NCBI GenBank assembly: GCA_902363135.1
Contig: CABIZF010000007.1
Coordinates: 102,926-166,925, forward strand
Reading direction: 5' to 3'
From: Lachnospiraceae bacterium
Lineage (GTDB): Bacteria > Bacillota > Clostridia > Lachnospirales > Lachnospiraceae
DNA: 64,000 nucleotides
Numbering within the stretch: the first letter of the stretch is position 1; every line of letters begins with the position of its first letter. Position numbers and translations under genes: made by a program. Below the pieces are notes generated by a model. The model did no database searches, had not been told where the DNA came from, and saw nothing but the letters and a program-made list of their open reading frames with translations. Positions 24,507-33,519 of the stretch are shown here, piece after piece.

Positions 24507-24531
24507 AGCTTTCCGGGAGGAAGTGTGGTAT
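24507..24531 (+). promoter_or_regulatory. Element-wide promoter-like motif, copy C (transfer operon)
   Basis: AGCTTT (24507-24512), 14 nt, GGTAT (24527-24531), 40 nt before the ATG at 24572. A weak hairpin AAAAGGGGC/GGCTCTTTT at about 24478-24500 may end the previous operon. Confidence 0.6.
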
Positions 24532-24571
24532 GTTGTGGTTGAGAAAAAAGAGGAAATAAGGAGGCTCGCCT

Positions 24572-24886
24572 ATGACAAGAATGCGATATGTAAAGATGGA
24601 CCGGATCATGAACCACATGCTGATCCATGCACTCCGGGAAGTGTTCCGGCAGGAAAAAGAACAGGGGCTTCCGGTGGATACCACACGGGATCTGGTTCTG
24701 AAGCTGGCAGAGCAGGAAGAGGGAAAGCTCTACCTGACAGAAGCCGAACACAGCAAATCCGTGGAAGCCTTAAACCAGCTCCGGGACACATACCTGAAAA
24801 ACGGACGCTATTCCGATGGGATCGACAGCGTCCTGTTAAAGATCATGAAATCCAGATACCGCCCATACCGTGGAAGGGGAAGATGA
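24572..24886 (+). CDS. Hypothetical protein, first gene of transfer operon
   Basis: A 104-residue basic helical protein, not recognised. It contains MNHMLIHALREVFRQEKEQG and a hydrophilic end SRYRPYRGRGR that would suit nucleic-acid or membrane-surface contact. AATAAGGAGG precedes the ATG. Its position after promoter copy C suggests a regulatory or early transfer role. Confidence 0.65.
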   Translation: MTRMRYVKMDRIMNHMLIHALREVFRQEKEQGLPVDTTRDLVLKLAEQEEGKLYLTEAEHSKSVEALNQLRDTYLKNGRYSDGIDSVLLKIMKSRYRPYRGRGR

Positions 24887-24895
24887 AGAAAGGAT

Positions 24896-25168
24896 GTGGT
24901 ACAAATATACAGAAATATGACACAAGAAAGAATAGAAGCCATGCGGAGAAGATATCCGCCGGGAACCGAGGTCACGCTTAACAGCATGGAGGGGGAGAGC
25001 CACATGCCACCCGGCTTAAAAGGTAAGGTGGATATGGTAGACGATGCAGGGCAGATCCACGTAAACTGGGAGAATGGAAGCAGCCTTGCCCTCGTTCCGG
25101 GAGTGGACAGCTTCCACATTACGGACCTGCCAAGAGCAGAGAGGCCCAAACAGCAGCCATCCCGGTAA
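24896..25168 (+). CDS. DUF4314 family protein
   Basis: A protein of about 83-90 residues. The signature RRYPPGTEVTLNSM, GLKGKVDMVDDAGQIHVNWE and GSSLALVPGVDSF is that of DUF4314, a small beta-barrel family in Firmicute ICEs and phages. The usual family start fits the ATG at 24917 (MTQERIEAM), but the frame opens at GTG 24896, directly after AAAGGAT. Neither start has an ideal ribosome site. Function unknown. Confidence 0.75.
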   Translation: MVQIYRNMTQERIEAMRRRYPPGTEVTLNSMEGESHMPPGLKGKVDMVDDAGQIHVNWENGSSLALVPGVDSFHITDLPRAERPKQQPSR

Positions 25169-25191
25169 CAAACAGCCGGAAGTCAGACTGG

Positions 25192-26925
25192 ATGATTTGG
25201 CTTGCCGGACTGCCTGTCATCTGGTGGGTAGCAATCCTGCTTGCGGATGCCATCCAGCCGGGCAGGAATCTTTTCGAGCTGATGGAGGTTCTCACAGAAA
25301 AGCTGAACCATCCCTTCCAGTTTCATTATACGGAATATACCATCAAGTCGATGCTGGTCTGCACGTTACTTTACGCAGCTGGGATCGGCATTTTTTATTC
25401 CAGTCAGAAGAACTACCGCAGAGGGGAAGAACATGGCTCTGCCAGATGGGGCGATGCCCGGCAGATCTGTAAGAAATATAGCCAGAAGCCGTACTCCCAG
25501 AACATCCTGCTGACACAAAACTTCCGCATTAGCCTTGACACCCACAAGCACCGCAGATGTCTCAACATTCTCGTAGTGGGAGGCTCCGGTGCAGGAAAAT
25601 CCAGAGGCTTTGCCCTGCCAAACATCATGCAGTGCTGCTGTTCGATGGTCATCACCGATCCGAAAGCCGAGCTGCTCCGAAAGACAGGCGGTCTGCTGGA
25701 AAAGCAAGGATATGAGGTGCGTGTCTTTGACCTCATCAATCCCGACACATCTTTTTGCTACAATCCATTCGAGTATGTCCACGATGACAAAGACGTGCTC
25801 CGTCTTATTTCCAATCTGATACAAAACACCACACCCAAAGGTTCCCAGTCCTCTGATCCCTTCTGGGAGAAGAGCGAAACCGCACTGCTTCAGGCACTGA
25901 TGCTGTATCTGCTCCACGAAGCTCCGCCGGAAGAACAGAACTTCGCCATGATCATGGAGATGTTAGGCTCGGCACAGGTAAAAGAAGAGGACGAGGACTA
26001 CGAGTCCCCTCTGGACATTTTGTTTGACCGTCTGGAGATGCGGGACCCGGACAGCATTGCCGTCAAGCAGTATCACATTTACAAGCAGGCAGCAGGAAAG
26101 ACCGCCAAGTCCATCCTGATCAGTGTAGGTGTCCGGCTGGCAGCCTTCAATCTGCCGCAGATCGCCAAGCTGACCAATACTGATGAACTGGATCTTTCCA
26201 GCATGGGAGAAAGAAAAGTTGCGCTTTTCTGCTGTATCCCGGATGCAGACACCTCTTTGAATTATCTGGTAGGCATGATCTACAGCCAGCTTTTCCAGAC
26301 GCTTTATTACATGGCAGACCGTGTGCATGGCGGTGCCCTCCCGGTTCCGGTCAACTGCATCATGGATGAGTTTCCAAACGTATCCCTGCCAAATGAGTTT
26401 GAGAAGATCCTGGCAACCTGCCGTTCCCGTTCCATTTACTGCAGCATCATCATCCAGAACATGAGCCAGCTAAAGGCTCTGTTCAAGGACTCCTGGGAAA
26501 GTCTGGTGGGCAACTGCGATGAGTTTTTGTACCTGGGCGGCAATGAAAAAGAGACACACAAATATGTATCAGAATTACTGGGGAAAGAAACCATAGACAC
26601 CAACACCTACGGGCAGACCAAAGGAAAATCCGGCAGCTACTCCACCAACTTCCAGCAGAGCGGAAGGGAGCTGTTACAGCCGGATGAAGTCCGTATGCTG
26701 GATAACCAGAATGCACTTCTGTTTATCCGCGGGGAGCGGCCCATACTGGATGCCAAGTATGACCTGATGAAGCATCCCAACATCCGGTATACCGAGGACG
26801 GAGGTGCCGGCCCGTTCAATTATGCGAAAGCACCGCTGGCGCATGACGATTTTACATTTGACGAAACAAGATATGACGATTACGAACTGCTTCTGGATGA
26901 GGACATCATCGGGGAGCTTTTTTGA
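25192..26925 (+). CDS. virD4: VirD4/TraG-type type IV coupling protein
   Basis: A 577-residue ATPase. Two N-terminal membrane spans (residues 1-20 and about 48-68), Walker A VVGGSGAGKSRG (about 127-138), Walker B NCIMDEFPNV (about 387-396) and the conserved C-terminal blocks YLGGNEKETHKYVSELLG and MLDNQNALLFIRGERPILD. It couples the relaxase-DNA complex to the type IV channel at the inner side of the membrane. No strong ribosome site precedes the ATG, so translation may be coupled to the DUF4314 gene. Confidence 0.93.
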   Translation: MIWLAGLPVIWWVAILLADAIQPGRNLFELMEVLTEKLNHPFQFHYTEYTIKSMLVCTLLYAAGIGIFYSSQKNYRRGEEHGSARWGDARQICKKYSQKPYSQNILLTQNFRISLDTHKHRRCLNILVVGGSGAGKSRGFALPNIMQCCCSMVITDPKAELLRKTGGLLEKQGYEVRVFDLINPDTSFCYNPFEYVHDDKDVLRLISNLIQNTTPKGSQSSDPFWEKSETALLQALMLYLLHEAPPEEQNFAMIMEMLGSAQVKEEDEDYESPLDILFDRLEMRDPDSIAVKQYHIYKQAAGKTAKSILISVGVRLAAFNLPQIAKLTNTDELDLSSMGERKVALFCCIPDADTSLNYLVGMIYSQLFQTLYYMADRVHGGALPVPVNCIMDEFPNVSLPNEFEKILATCRSRSIYCSIIIQNMSQLKALFKDSWESLVGNCDEFLYLGGNEKETHKYVSELLGKETIDTNTYGQTKGKSGSYSTNFQQSGRELLQPDEVRMLDNQNALLFIRGERPILDAKYDLMKHPNIRYTEDGGAGPFNYAKAPLAHDDFTFDETRYDDYELLLDEDIIGELF

Positions 26926-26939
26926 TGGGAGGAATGCCA

Positions 26940-27299
26940 ATGAATTTACTGAAAAATAAGAAACACACAGAAATCAGGAAAGAGACCGCACCGCTGAAGA
27001 TGAAGAGAGGGCAGAAGAAACTGTTTGCTCTGTATGCAGTCATGGTACTGTCGATCTGCATTGGGGCGACCTGCGTTTATGCCGCAGGCGATCCGCTGAC
27101 CGTAGTCAATAACCTGTCTACGTTTATCTTTTCCCTGATCCGCGCCATTGGCCTGATCCTGCTGGGATTTGGTATCGTGCAGGTCGGTCTGTCCTTAAAG
27201 AGCCACGATCCAAGCCAGAGGGCAAACGGATTTCTGACACTGGCAGGCGGTATCATCATTACCTTTGCAAAAGAGATCCTGGATCTGATCATGGGATAG
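26940..27299 (+). CDS. Maff2/pilin-like small membrane protein of the T4SS
   Basis: A 119-residue protein. A basic N-terminus, a signal-like span (LFALYAVMVLSICIGATCVYA) ending in AAG, then two hydrophobic helices (FIFSLIRAIGLILLGFGIVQ and FLTLAGGIIITFAKEIL). This is the layout of VirB2/TrbC-like pilins and of the Maff2 family. ATG at 26940 has GGGAGG 7 nt upstream and is preferred over upstream in-frame starts overlapping virD4. Confidence 0.75.
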   Translation: MNLLKNKKHTEIRKETAPLKMKRGQKKLFALYAVMVLSICIGATCVYAAGDPLTVVNNLSTFIFSLIRAIGLILLGFGIVQVGLSLKSHDPSQRANGFLTLAGGIIITFAKEILDLIMG

Positions 27300-27315
27300 G
27301 AGAAGAGTCCAGAAG

Positions 27316-27341
27316 GGGAGCCATGCGAAATGCCGGCTCCC
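27316..27341 (+). other. Intercistronic hairpin after the pilin-like gene
   Basis: GGGAGCC and GGCTCCC flank a 12-nt loop. There is no T-run, so it is more likely an mRNA stabiliser that raises the abundance of the pilin-like message than a terminator. Confidence 0.5.
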
Positions 27342-27373
27342 TGCTCACTTTTGAGGATGGGAGGTGAAACTGT

Positions 27374-28213
27374 TTGAGTGATAACTGGATCGTACAGAAT
27401 CTAAATTCTGCCTTGCAGACCTGGAGCGACAAGCTGGCTGAAATCTGGACACTGCTGACGCAAAGCCCGGAGAATTTCAAGGGCGGGGCAATCTGGAGCG
27501 TGATGACGAACATCAACGGTGGACTGAAAGCCATCGGGTACGGCCTGCTGGTTCTGTTCTTTGCGGCAGGGCTGGTAAAAACCTGTGGGAGCTTCACGGA
27601 TATGAAAAAGCCGGAACACGTAGTGAAAGCCTTTATCCGTTTTGCACTGGCACAGGGAGCCGTTATGTCCGGCATGGAGCTTCTGACTGCGATCTTTTCC
27701 GTTGTGCAGGGCATCGTAACAAATATCATGTCCCACTCCGGGATGGCGGGTGGAACTGTAACGGAGCTGCCCTCGGAGATCGTGGACAAGATCGAAGCGG
27801 TGGGGATGCTGGAATCTATCCCTTTGTGGATCGTAACTTTATTAGGAAGCCTGCTGATTACGGTATTGTCATTTGTCATGATTCTGACTGTATACGGGAG
27901 AATGTTTAAGCTGTATATGTACACAGCCATCGCACCGATTCCATTGGCAACCTTTGCCGGGGAGCCAACCCAGTCTGTAGGAAAGAACTTTATCCGTTCC
28001 TACGCCGGGGTATGTCTGGAAGGAGCCATCATCGCACTGGCCTGCATCATCTTTTCGGTGTTTGCATCAAGTCCGCCGGCCATCGGGGACACCAGCCTGT
28101 CCGCCGTGACCATTGTCTGGAATTACGTCGGGGAACTGGTATTTAACCTGCTGGTACTGGTCGGGGCAGTCAAGGCATCCGACCGTATCGTAAAAGAAAT
28201 CATGGGATTATAG
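27374..28213 (+). CDS. VirB6/TrbL-like polytopic membrane protein
   Basis: A 279-residue protein with about six membrane spans (for example LKAIGYGLLVLFFAAGLVKT, SIPLWIVTLLGSLLITVLSF, ECAs such as GAIIALACIIFSVFAS and LVFNLLVLVGAVKASDRIV). The Gly-Arg-Met-Phe turn with the cluster of Pro (AIAPIPLATFAGEP) is usual for VirB6-like channel proteins of Gram-positive ICEs. It starts with TTG after GGGAGGTGAAAC. It forms part of the inner conjugation pore. Confidence 0.82.
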   Translation: MSDNWIVQNLNSALQTWSDKLAEIWTLLTQSPENFKGGAIWSVMTNINGGLKAIGYGLLVLFFAAGLVKTCGSFTDMKKPEHVVKAFIRFALAQGAVMSGMELLTAIFSVVQGIVTNIMSHSGMAGGTVTELPSEIVDKIEAVGMLESIPLWIVTLLGSLLITVLSFVMILTVYGRMFKLYMYTAIAPIPLATFAGEPTQSVGKNFIRSYAGVCLEGAIIALACIIFSVFASSPPAIGDTSLSAVTIVWNYVGELVFNLLVLVGAVKASDRIVKEIMGL

Positions 28214-28225
28214 GAGGCGAAAAAA

Positions 28226-28663
28226 ATGGAAGAACCAAAGACACTGAGCTACGACTGGCAGTATGGCCGGGAGGAATTATTTCTCAGGGTAGACAGTTAC
28301 ATGAGCGATGACAATCTCTATATCGGGCTTTACCATATGGAAGATGGATACCCGGAAAGCTTTGCAGACCTTACGGTAAACCTGCCTTTTGCTCCGCTGG
28401 GCGGTATCAATGAAGCCTATATCGACCACAATTTCAGCAAAGAAAAGCTTCGTTTTATAAAGCAGCATAAGCTGGGAACGATACAGCCGGATACCGCATC
28501 CTCCGGTTACTGCATTTTCCAGAGGGTTGCATTCGACCTGAAAAAACTGGCAGAGCTTGATCCGGAAGGAACAAAAAGATTTATGGAAAGAAATGGCATC
28601 CGGCAAAGGGATGTACCAAAACAGAAACAAAAGAAAAAACAGAGATTACAAAGAGAAAGGTAG
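28226..28663 (+). CDS. DUF4313 family protein
   Basis: A 145-residue soluble protein resembling DUF4313: LFLRVDSYMSDDNLYIGLYH, then FADLTVNLPF and NEAYIDHNFSKEKLRFIKQH. The C-terminal 25 residues are almost all Lys, Arg and Gln. It is encoded between VirB6-like and PrgI genes in many ICEs of this kind, but its role in transfer is not known. AGGAGG precedes the ATG. Confidence 0.75.
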   Translation: MEEPKTLSYDWQYGREELFLRVDSYMSDDNLYIGLYHMEDGYPESFADLTVNLPFAPLGGINEAYIDHNFSKEKLRFIKQHKLGTIQPDTASSGYCIFQRVAFDLKKLAELDPEGTKRFMERNGIRQRDVPKQKQKKKQRLQRER

Positions 28664-28671
28664 AAAACAAC

Positions 28672-29106
28672 ATGGAAGTGAAAATGAATAAAGAAATCCG
28701 AGACTATCAGGAGTCAATGTTCTGGGGCTTAAGCTTCCGGCAGTGCTTATTTTCGGTACTGGCGATCCTGGCAGCCCTTGGAATCTATTTTGTCACCCGG
28801 AAATATGCCGGGGAACAGGTAACCGGATGGCTGTGCATCCTTGGGGCGGCTCCCTTTGCAGCCTGCGGCTTTTTTCGTTACCACGGCATGACGGCAGAAC
28901 AGTTTGCATGGGTAGTCATTAAATCCGAACTGCTGTACCCGAAGCGGCTGGTATTTAAGTCGGAGAACCTGTACTTTTCCTGCATGGAAGAGAGCCTGCG
29001 GCTGGGTGAGAAAATGATGGGAAACGGAGCGGAACTTCTGGAAAAGAAGCGGACGAAACAGAAGAAACCAAAGAAGCGAAGAGGAAGGGGTGATGCCTTT
29101 GATTAA
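28672..29106 (+). CDS. PrgI family T4SS membrane protein (VirB3-like)
   Basis: A 144-residue protein: MNKEIRDYQESMFWGLSFRQ, then two adjacent membrane spans (about 27-45 and 50-68), the family layout of PrgI, the Gram-positive counterpart of VirB3. The C-terminal end is basic. It overlaps the VirB4 gene by 14 nt, and the two usually act together. Confidence 0.85.
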   Translation: MEVKMNKEIRDYQESMFWGLSFRQCLFSVLAILAALGIYFVTRKYAGEQVTGWLCILGAAPFAACGFFRYHGMTAEQFAWVVIKSELLYPKRLVFKSENLYFSCMEESLRLGEKMMGNGAELLEKKRTKQKKPKKRRGRGDAFD

Positions 29107-31429
29107 AACCCTGAGTCAGACACTGAAACAGGACAAGGAAAAATTTAAAGTACCGAAGTCTGTCCAGCAGGCCATCCCGATTCGCAAGATCTGGCCAGAT
29201 GGTATTTTTCAGGTGGAGAGCAAGTATTCCAGGACATTCCGGTTTACGGATATCAACTATTCCATTGCCAGTAAAGCGGACAAGACGGAAATGTTCCTGG
29301 ACTACTCTGAACTTTTAAATGCACTGGATTCTGGCTGTACGGCGAAGATCACCCTGAACAATCGTAAGATCAACAAGGAAGAGTTTGAGCAGTCCCTGCT
29401 GATCCCGATGAAAGGGGACGGTCTGGACGAGTACCGGAAAGAGTACAATGACATGCTCCTTTCCAAGATCTCCGGTACCAACAACAGTATCTACCAGGAA
29501 CGCTATCTGACCATCAGCGTCCACAAGAAAAACATCGATGAAGCCAGAACCTATTTCGCACGTGTGGGAACGGACATCATCACCCATCTGGCCAAGCTGT
29601 CCTCTATTGGGGAAGAGCTGGATGCAGAGCAGAGGCTACAGATCTTCCGGGACTTTTTCAAGGCAGACGTTCCACAGAGTTTTTCATTTGACATGAAAGC
29701 CTTTGCGAAAAAGGGACACAGCTTCAAAGACTGGATCTGCCCGGACACGATGGAATTCCATAACGACCATTTCAAGCTGGGCGAGCAGTACGGCAGAGTC
29801 CTTTTTATGGAAGATTACGCCAGCTATGTAAAGGATGAGATGATCTCCGAACTGTGCAGCCTTGGCAGGAACCTGATGCTGTCCATTGATATCATCCCCG
29901 TACCGACAGACGAAGCGGTGCGTGAGATCCAGAACCGACTGCTGGGCGTGGAGACAAACGTCACCAACTGGCAGAGACGCCAGAATGCCAACAATAACTT
30001 TTCAGCCGTAGTTCCCTATGACATGGAGCTGCAGAGAAAAGAGACCAAGGAAATGCTGGACGATCTGACCACCAGGGATCAGAGGATGATGTTCGGCATC
30101 CTGACAATGGTACATATGGCAGACAGCAAGAAACAACTGGACTCCGATACGGAAACCCTGTATTCCATTGCGAGAAAACACCTCTGCCAGATGGCAACTT
30201 TGAAGTGGCAACAGGTCGATGGACTGAATACCGTCCTGCCGTATGGCCTGCGGAAAATCGATGCAGTGCGTACCCTTACTACAGAATCCACCGCCGTCCT
30301 GATCCCGTTCCATACGCAGGAAATCATGCAGCCGGGAGGCATCTATTATGGGCAGAATGCCGTCAGCAAAAATATGCTGGTGGCAGACCGAAGGAAGCTG
30401 TTAAACGGCAACTCTTTCCGACTGGGTGTCAGCGGCTCCGGCAAGAGCTTCTCGGCAAAAGAGGAGATCGTAGACCTTGCCCTTTCCACGGAAGATGACA
30501 TCCTCATCCTCGATCCGGAGTCGGAGTTTGCTTCTCTGGTGGAAGCCTTAAACGGAGAGGTCATCCGGATCTCGGCAACCTCGGATACCCATCTGAATGC
30601 ACTGGATATGGATTCTGCCTATGGCAATGATCGAAATCCTCTGATTGAGAAGTCAGAATTTATCCTTTCCCTGTTTGAGCAGCTCGTAGGAGCCGGAAAC
30701 CTTTCGGCAAAGGAGAAATCCATCCTTGACCGCTGCACCGCAGATGTGTACCGGGATTATATGAGGGGCGGTTACAAAGGGCAGGTGCCGACCTTAAAGG
30801 ACCTGTACCGACAACTCATGCTCCAGCCGGAAGAAGAAGCCAGAGGGCTGGCTCTGTCTTCGGAACTGTTTATCAATGGCAGTCTGAACACCTTTGCCCA
30901 GGAAACCAATGTCAACACGAAGAGCCGTATCATCGACTATGACATCCGGGAGCTGGGCGAACAGCTGATGCCCCTTGGCATGCTGGTCACACTGGATTCG
31001 ATTTTTAACCGTGTGATCCAGAACTGGAAGAAGGGAAAAACGACATGGATCTTTGCGGATGAGTTTTATCTGCTGTTCCGCTATGAATACAGTGCGGACT
31101 TTTTCTACCGCCTGTACAAGCGTATCCGTAAGTATTCCGGATTTGTAACCGGACTTACCCAGAACGTTGAGGAACTTCTGAAATCCGATACCGCCCGCCT
31201 GATGCTGGCGAACAGTGAGTTCCTGATCCTTTTGAATCAGGCTACCACCGACCGGGATGAGCTGGCGGCACTTCTGAATATTTCAGACAACCAGTTATCC
31301 TACATCACCAATGTGGGTGCCGGCCATGGTCTGATCCGCTGTTCCGGAAATCTGGTGCCGTTTGAAAATTCGTTTCCAAGAAATACAAAGCTGTACCGCC
31401 TGATGACGACCAAGCCGGGCGAAGGGTAA
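29093..31429 (+). CDS. virB4: VirB4-like conjugation ATPase
   Basis: A 778-residue protein. An N-terminal CagE/TrbE/VirB4 region (1-400), Walker A GVSGSGKSFSAKEE (about 443-456), Walker B-like DDILILDPESEFASL and FADEFYLLFRYEYS, and an arginine-finger region TQNVEELLKSDTARLMLANS. It powers assembly and substrate movement in the type IV system. ATG at 29093 follows GAAGGGGTG. Length is near the 750-850 usual for the family. Confidence 0.94.
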   Translation: MPLIKTLSQTLKQDKEKFKVPKSVQQAIPIRKIWPDGIFQVESKYSRTFRFTDINYSIASKADKTEMFLDYSELLNALDSGCTAKITLNNRKINKEEFEQSLLIPMKGDGLDEYRKEYNDMLLSKISGTNNSIYQERYLTISVHKKNIDEARTYFARVGTDIITHLAKLSSIGEELDAEQRLQIFRDFFKADVPQSFSFDMKAFAKKGHSFKDWICPDTMEFHNDHFKLGEQYGRVLFMEDYASYVKDEMISELCSLGRNLMLSIDIIPVPTDEAVREIQNRLLGVETNVTNWQRRQNANNNFSAVVPYDMELQRKETKEMLDDLTTRDQRMMFGILTMVHMADSKKQLDSDTETLYSIARKHLCQMATLKWQQVDGLNTVLPYGLRKIDAVRTLTTESTAVLIPFHTQEIMQPGGIYYGQNAVSKNMLVADRRKLLNGNSFRLGVSGSGKSFSAKEEIVDLALSTEDDILILDPESEFASLVEALNGEVIRISATSDTHLNALDMDSAYGNDRNPLIEKSEFILSLFEQLVGAGNLSAKEKSILDRCTADVYRDYMRGGYKGQVPTLKDLYRQLMLQPEEEARGLALSSELFINGSLNTFAQETNVNTKSRIIDYDIRELGEQLMPLGMLVTLDSIFNRVIQNWKKGKTTWIFADEFYLLFRYEYSADFFYRLYKRIRKYSGFVTGLTQNVEELLKSDTARLMLANSEFLILLNQATTDRDELAALLNISDNQLSYITNVGAGHGLIRCSGNLVPFENSFPRNTKLYRLMTTKPGEG

Positions 31430-31460
31430 GAGCGGGACAAGCCGGGACTGGAGGTGAGAG

Positions 31461-33404
31461 ATGAAGGATATCAAAACCAAAGAAGTTACAACAAAACCAA
31501 AGACCAAAAATCCTGCCTCCAGAATCCCCAAGGAGCTGATGCGGACGGACATACTGGAGAGCAAGGAAAAATCCCAGGCCATCGCAAATGCCAGGGACAA
31601 TGACATGGGAGAACAGTCCCCATCCGAATATGCCAGTGGGAAAGTCGCATCCGCAGAGGAATGGGCTGCAAGAAAGACAGGCAGAACTGTAACCAGAGCC
31701 GGAAAGACAGCCGCACAGACTTCCTACGAGAAGATCAAACAGAGAGCCGCTGGCAAAAAAGAAGTAGAAAAAGAAGCGGAGAAAGAAACCGCCAGAGGAA
31801 CAGGGGACACACAGACCGCCGATCCTGCTAGCCGGGAAGCACCCGAGCAGAAGAGCCGGGAAGTACAGATTCAGAATGCCCAGCGGCAAAAGGCGGTTTC
31901 AGATGCCGTCAAAACAAAAGAGCAGAAGATCCGGGCTGCCAGGGAGACACCAAGAATCCAGAATGGACAGGAAATGTCGGAAGGTGGATCGCTTTCCATC
32001 AAAAGACAAAACCAGAAAAGCAAGGCCGGAGATACCGCAAGGCAGAATGCCATCCGCCAGAAACAGCCGGAAACCATACGGATCAAGGAAAAGCCACGGA
32101 AACAGTTGGAGCCGAAGACCATACAGCGGCGTACTATTAAGACCGCCCCTCCATCTGTGAAGATCAGCATCCAGCCAGAGCAGAAGCTCCGGGTGGCCAG
32201 TTCCAACGCCCTGACAGCCCGGATGCAGAAGCAGATGGAACGAAGGGCAGCGAAGCAGGCGGCGAAGAAAGCCGCCTTGCAGACTTCCGATGGAGTCCGC
32301 CGGATACAGAAAACGGCAAGGGCAGGAGAGAATACCTTCAAGGCAGCTAAGGCCGCTGTAGAAGCGGCAGCGAAAACGGTGCAGTCCATGATGGCTGCAC
32401 TGGGAGCCGCCGGAGCGGTCATGGTTCTGCTTCTGGTTATCATGGTCGGGATCATTGGCGGTGCGGCATTCTCTGGAAGCTCAGAGAGCAACGAAGCACT
32501 CAGCCAGGAAGTACTTTCCTATACGGCAACCATCCAGAAATACGCCAACCAGTATGGAATCCTCGAATACGTTTCCGTGATACAGGCAATCATGATGCAG
32601 GAATCTGGCGGCCGGGGGACCGATCCCATGCAGAGCAGTGAGTGCCCATACAACACCCGGTATTCCAACAGCCCGAATGCCATCCAGGATGCCGACTATT
32701 CCATACATGTAGGAATCCAGTATTATGCGGACTGCCTGAAGGAAGCCGGATGCACCAGCCCCCAGGACATGGATAAGCTGAAGCTGTCCCTGCAAGGGTA
32801 TAACTACGGCAACGGATACATAACGTGGGCGCTCCGAAACTACGGGGGCTACAGTGCAGAAAATGCTCTGCAGTTTTCCAATGATCAGGCTGCTTCGCAT
32901 GGCTGGAGTGCCTATGGCGATCCAGAATACGTCCCTCACGTCCTGAGGTATTATTCCAGCGGCGGATTGTTTGCCGGCCTGTTTGGAGGCAACGGCCAGA
33001 TCGTATCCGTGGCACTTACCCAGCTTGGAAATGAAGGAGGCCAGAAGTTCTGGTCATGGTATGGATTTGACAGCCATGTGGCGTGGTGTGCCTGCTTTGC
33101 CAGCTGGTGTGGGGATCAGGCAGGACTGATCGAGAGCGGCAAGATGCCGAAGTTCTCCCTATGCGATGATGGGATCGCGTGGTTTCAGGGCAAGGGAAAA
33201 TGGAAGAGCAGAGGATATTCGCCAGCACCCGGAACCCTGATCTTCTTTGACTGGAACGGGGACGGAACCTCAGACCATGTGGGAATCGTGGAGAAAATTG
33301 AGGGAAGTACCGTATATACGGTAGAGGGAAACTCCAGTGATGCCGTGAACAAGAGAAGCTATGATATCAATAACGGAACGATCATGGGATACGGCATACT
33401 TTGA
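31461..33404 (+). CDS. Lysozyme-like/CHAP cell-wall hydrolase of the conjugation system
   Basis: A 647-residue protein. Residues 1-310 are a long basic, Gln/Lys/Arg-rich cytoplasmic region. A membrane span follows at 315-336 (MVLLLVIMVGIIGGAAF). Residues 350-495 form a lysozyme/transglycosylase domain with catalytic Glu in IMMQESGGRG. Residues 525-647 form a CHAP amidase with Cys in VAWCACFASWCG and His in SDHVGIVEK. It opens peptidoglycan for the mating channel, as do Tn916 Orf14-like and CD1108-type proteins. The unusually long cytoplasmic tail may interact with VirB4. It is the last gene of the transfer operon. Confidence 0.9.
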   Translation: MKDIKTKEVTTKPKTKNPASRIPKELMRTDILESKEKSQAIANARDNDMGEQSPSEYASGKVASAEEWAARKTGRTVTRAGKTAAQTSYEKIKQRAAGKKEVEKEAEKETARGTGDTQTADPASREAPEQKSREVQIQNAQRQKAVSDAVKTKEQKIRAARETPRIQNGQEMSEGGSLSIKRQNQKSKAGDTARQNAIRQKQPETIRIKEKPRKQLEPKTIQRRTIKTAPPSVKISIQPEQKLRVASSNALTARMQKQMERRAAKQAAKKAALQTSDGVRRIQKTARAGENTFKAAKAAVEAAAKTVQSMMAALGAAGAVMVLLLVIMVGIIGGAAFSGSSESNEALSQEVLSYTATIQKYANQYGILEYVSVIQAIMMQESGGRGTDPMQSSECPYNTRYSNSPNAIQDADYSIHVGIQYYADCLKEAGCTSPQDMDKLKLSLQGYNYGNGYITWALRNYGGYSAENALQFSNDQAASHGWSAYGDPEYVPHVLRYYSSGGLFAGLFGGNGQIVSVALTQLGNEGGQKFWSWYGFDSHVAWCACFASWCGDQAGLIESGKMPKFSLCDDGIAWFQGKGKWKSRGYSPAPGTLIFFDWNGDGTSDHVGIVEKIEGSTVYTVEGNSSDAVNKRSYDINNGTIMGYGIL

Positions 33405-33451
33405 AAATTAATATGTTGACTCTTAGAGAGTAGTCAATAGTTTAGATTACC

Positions 33452-33498
33452 TTGACTAAAAAACAAATATAAAGTATTATGTGATTAGCTTCGACTAA
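33452..33498 (+). promoter_or_regulatory. Promoter and operator of the iron-uptake cassette regulator
   Basis: -35 TTGACT (33452-33457), 17 nt, -10 TATTAT (33475-33480). Just downstream is the dyad TTAG-N6-CTAA (33485-33498), resembling half-sites of DtxR/IdeR boxes. A further dyad TTGACT...AGTCAA lies upstream at 33416-33437. Repression by the DtxR-like protein at 41106 is likely. Confidence 0.65.
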
Positions 33499-33519
33499 CT
33501 AGAAAAAGGAGGGCGCACG

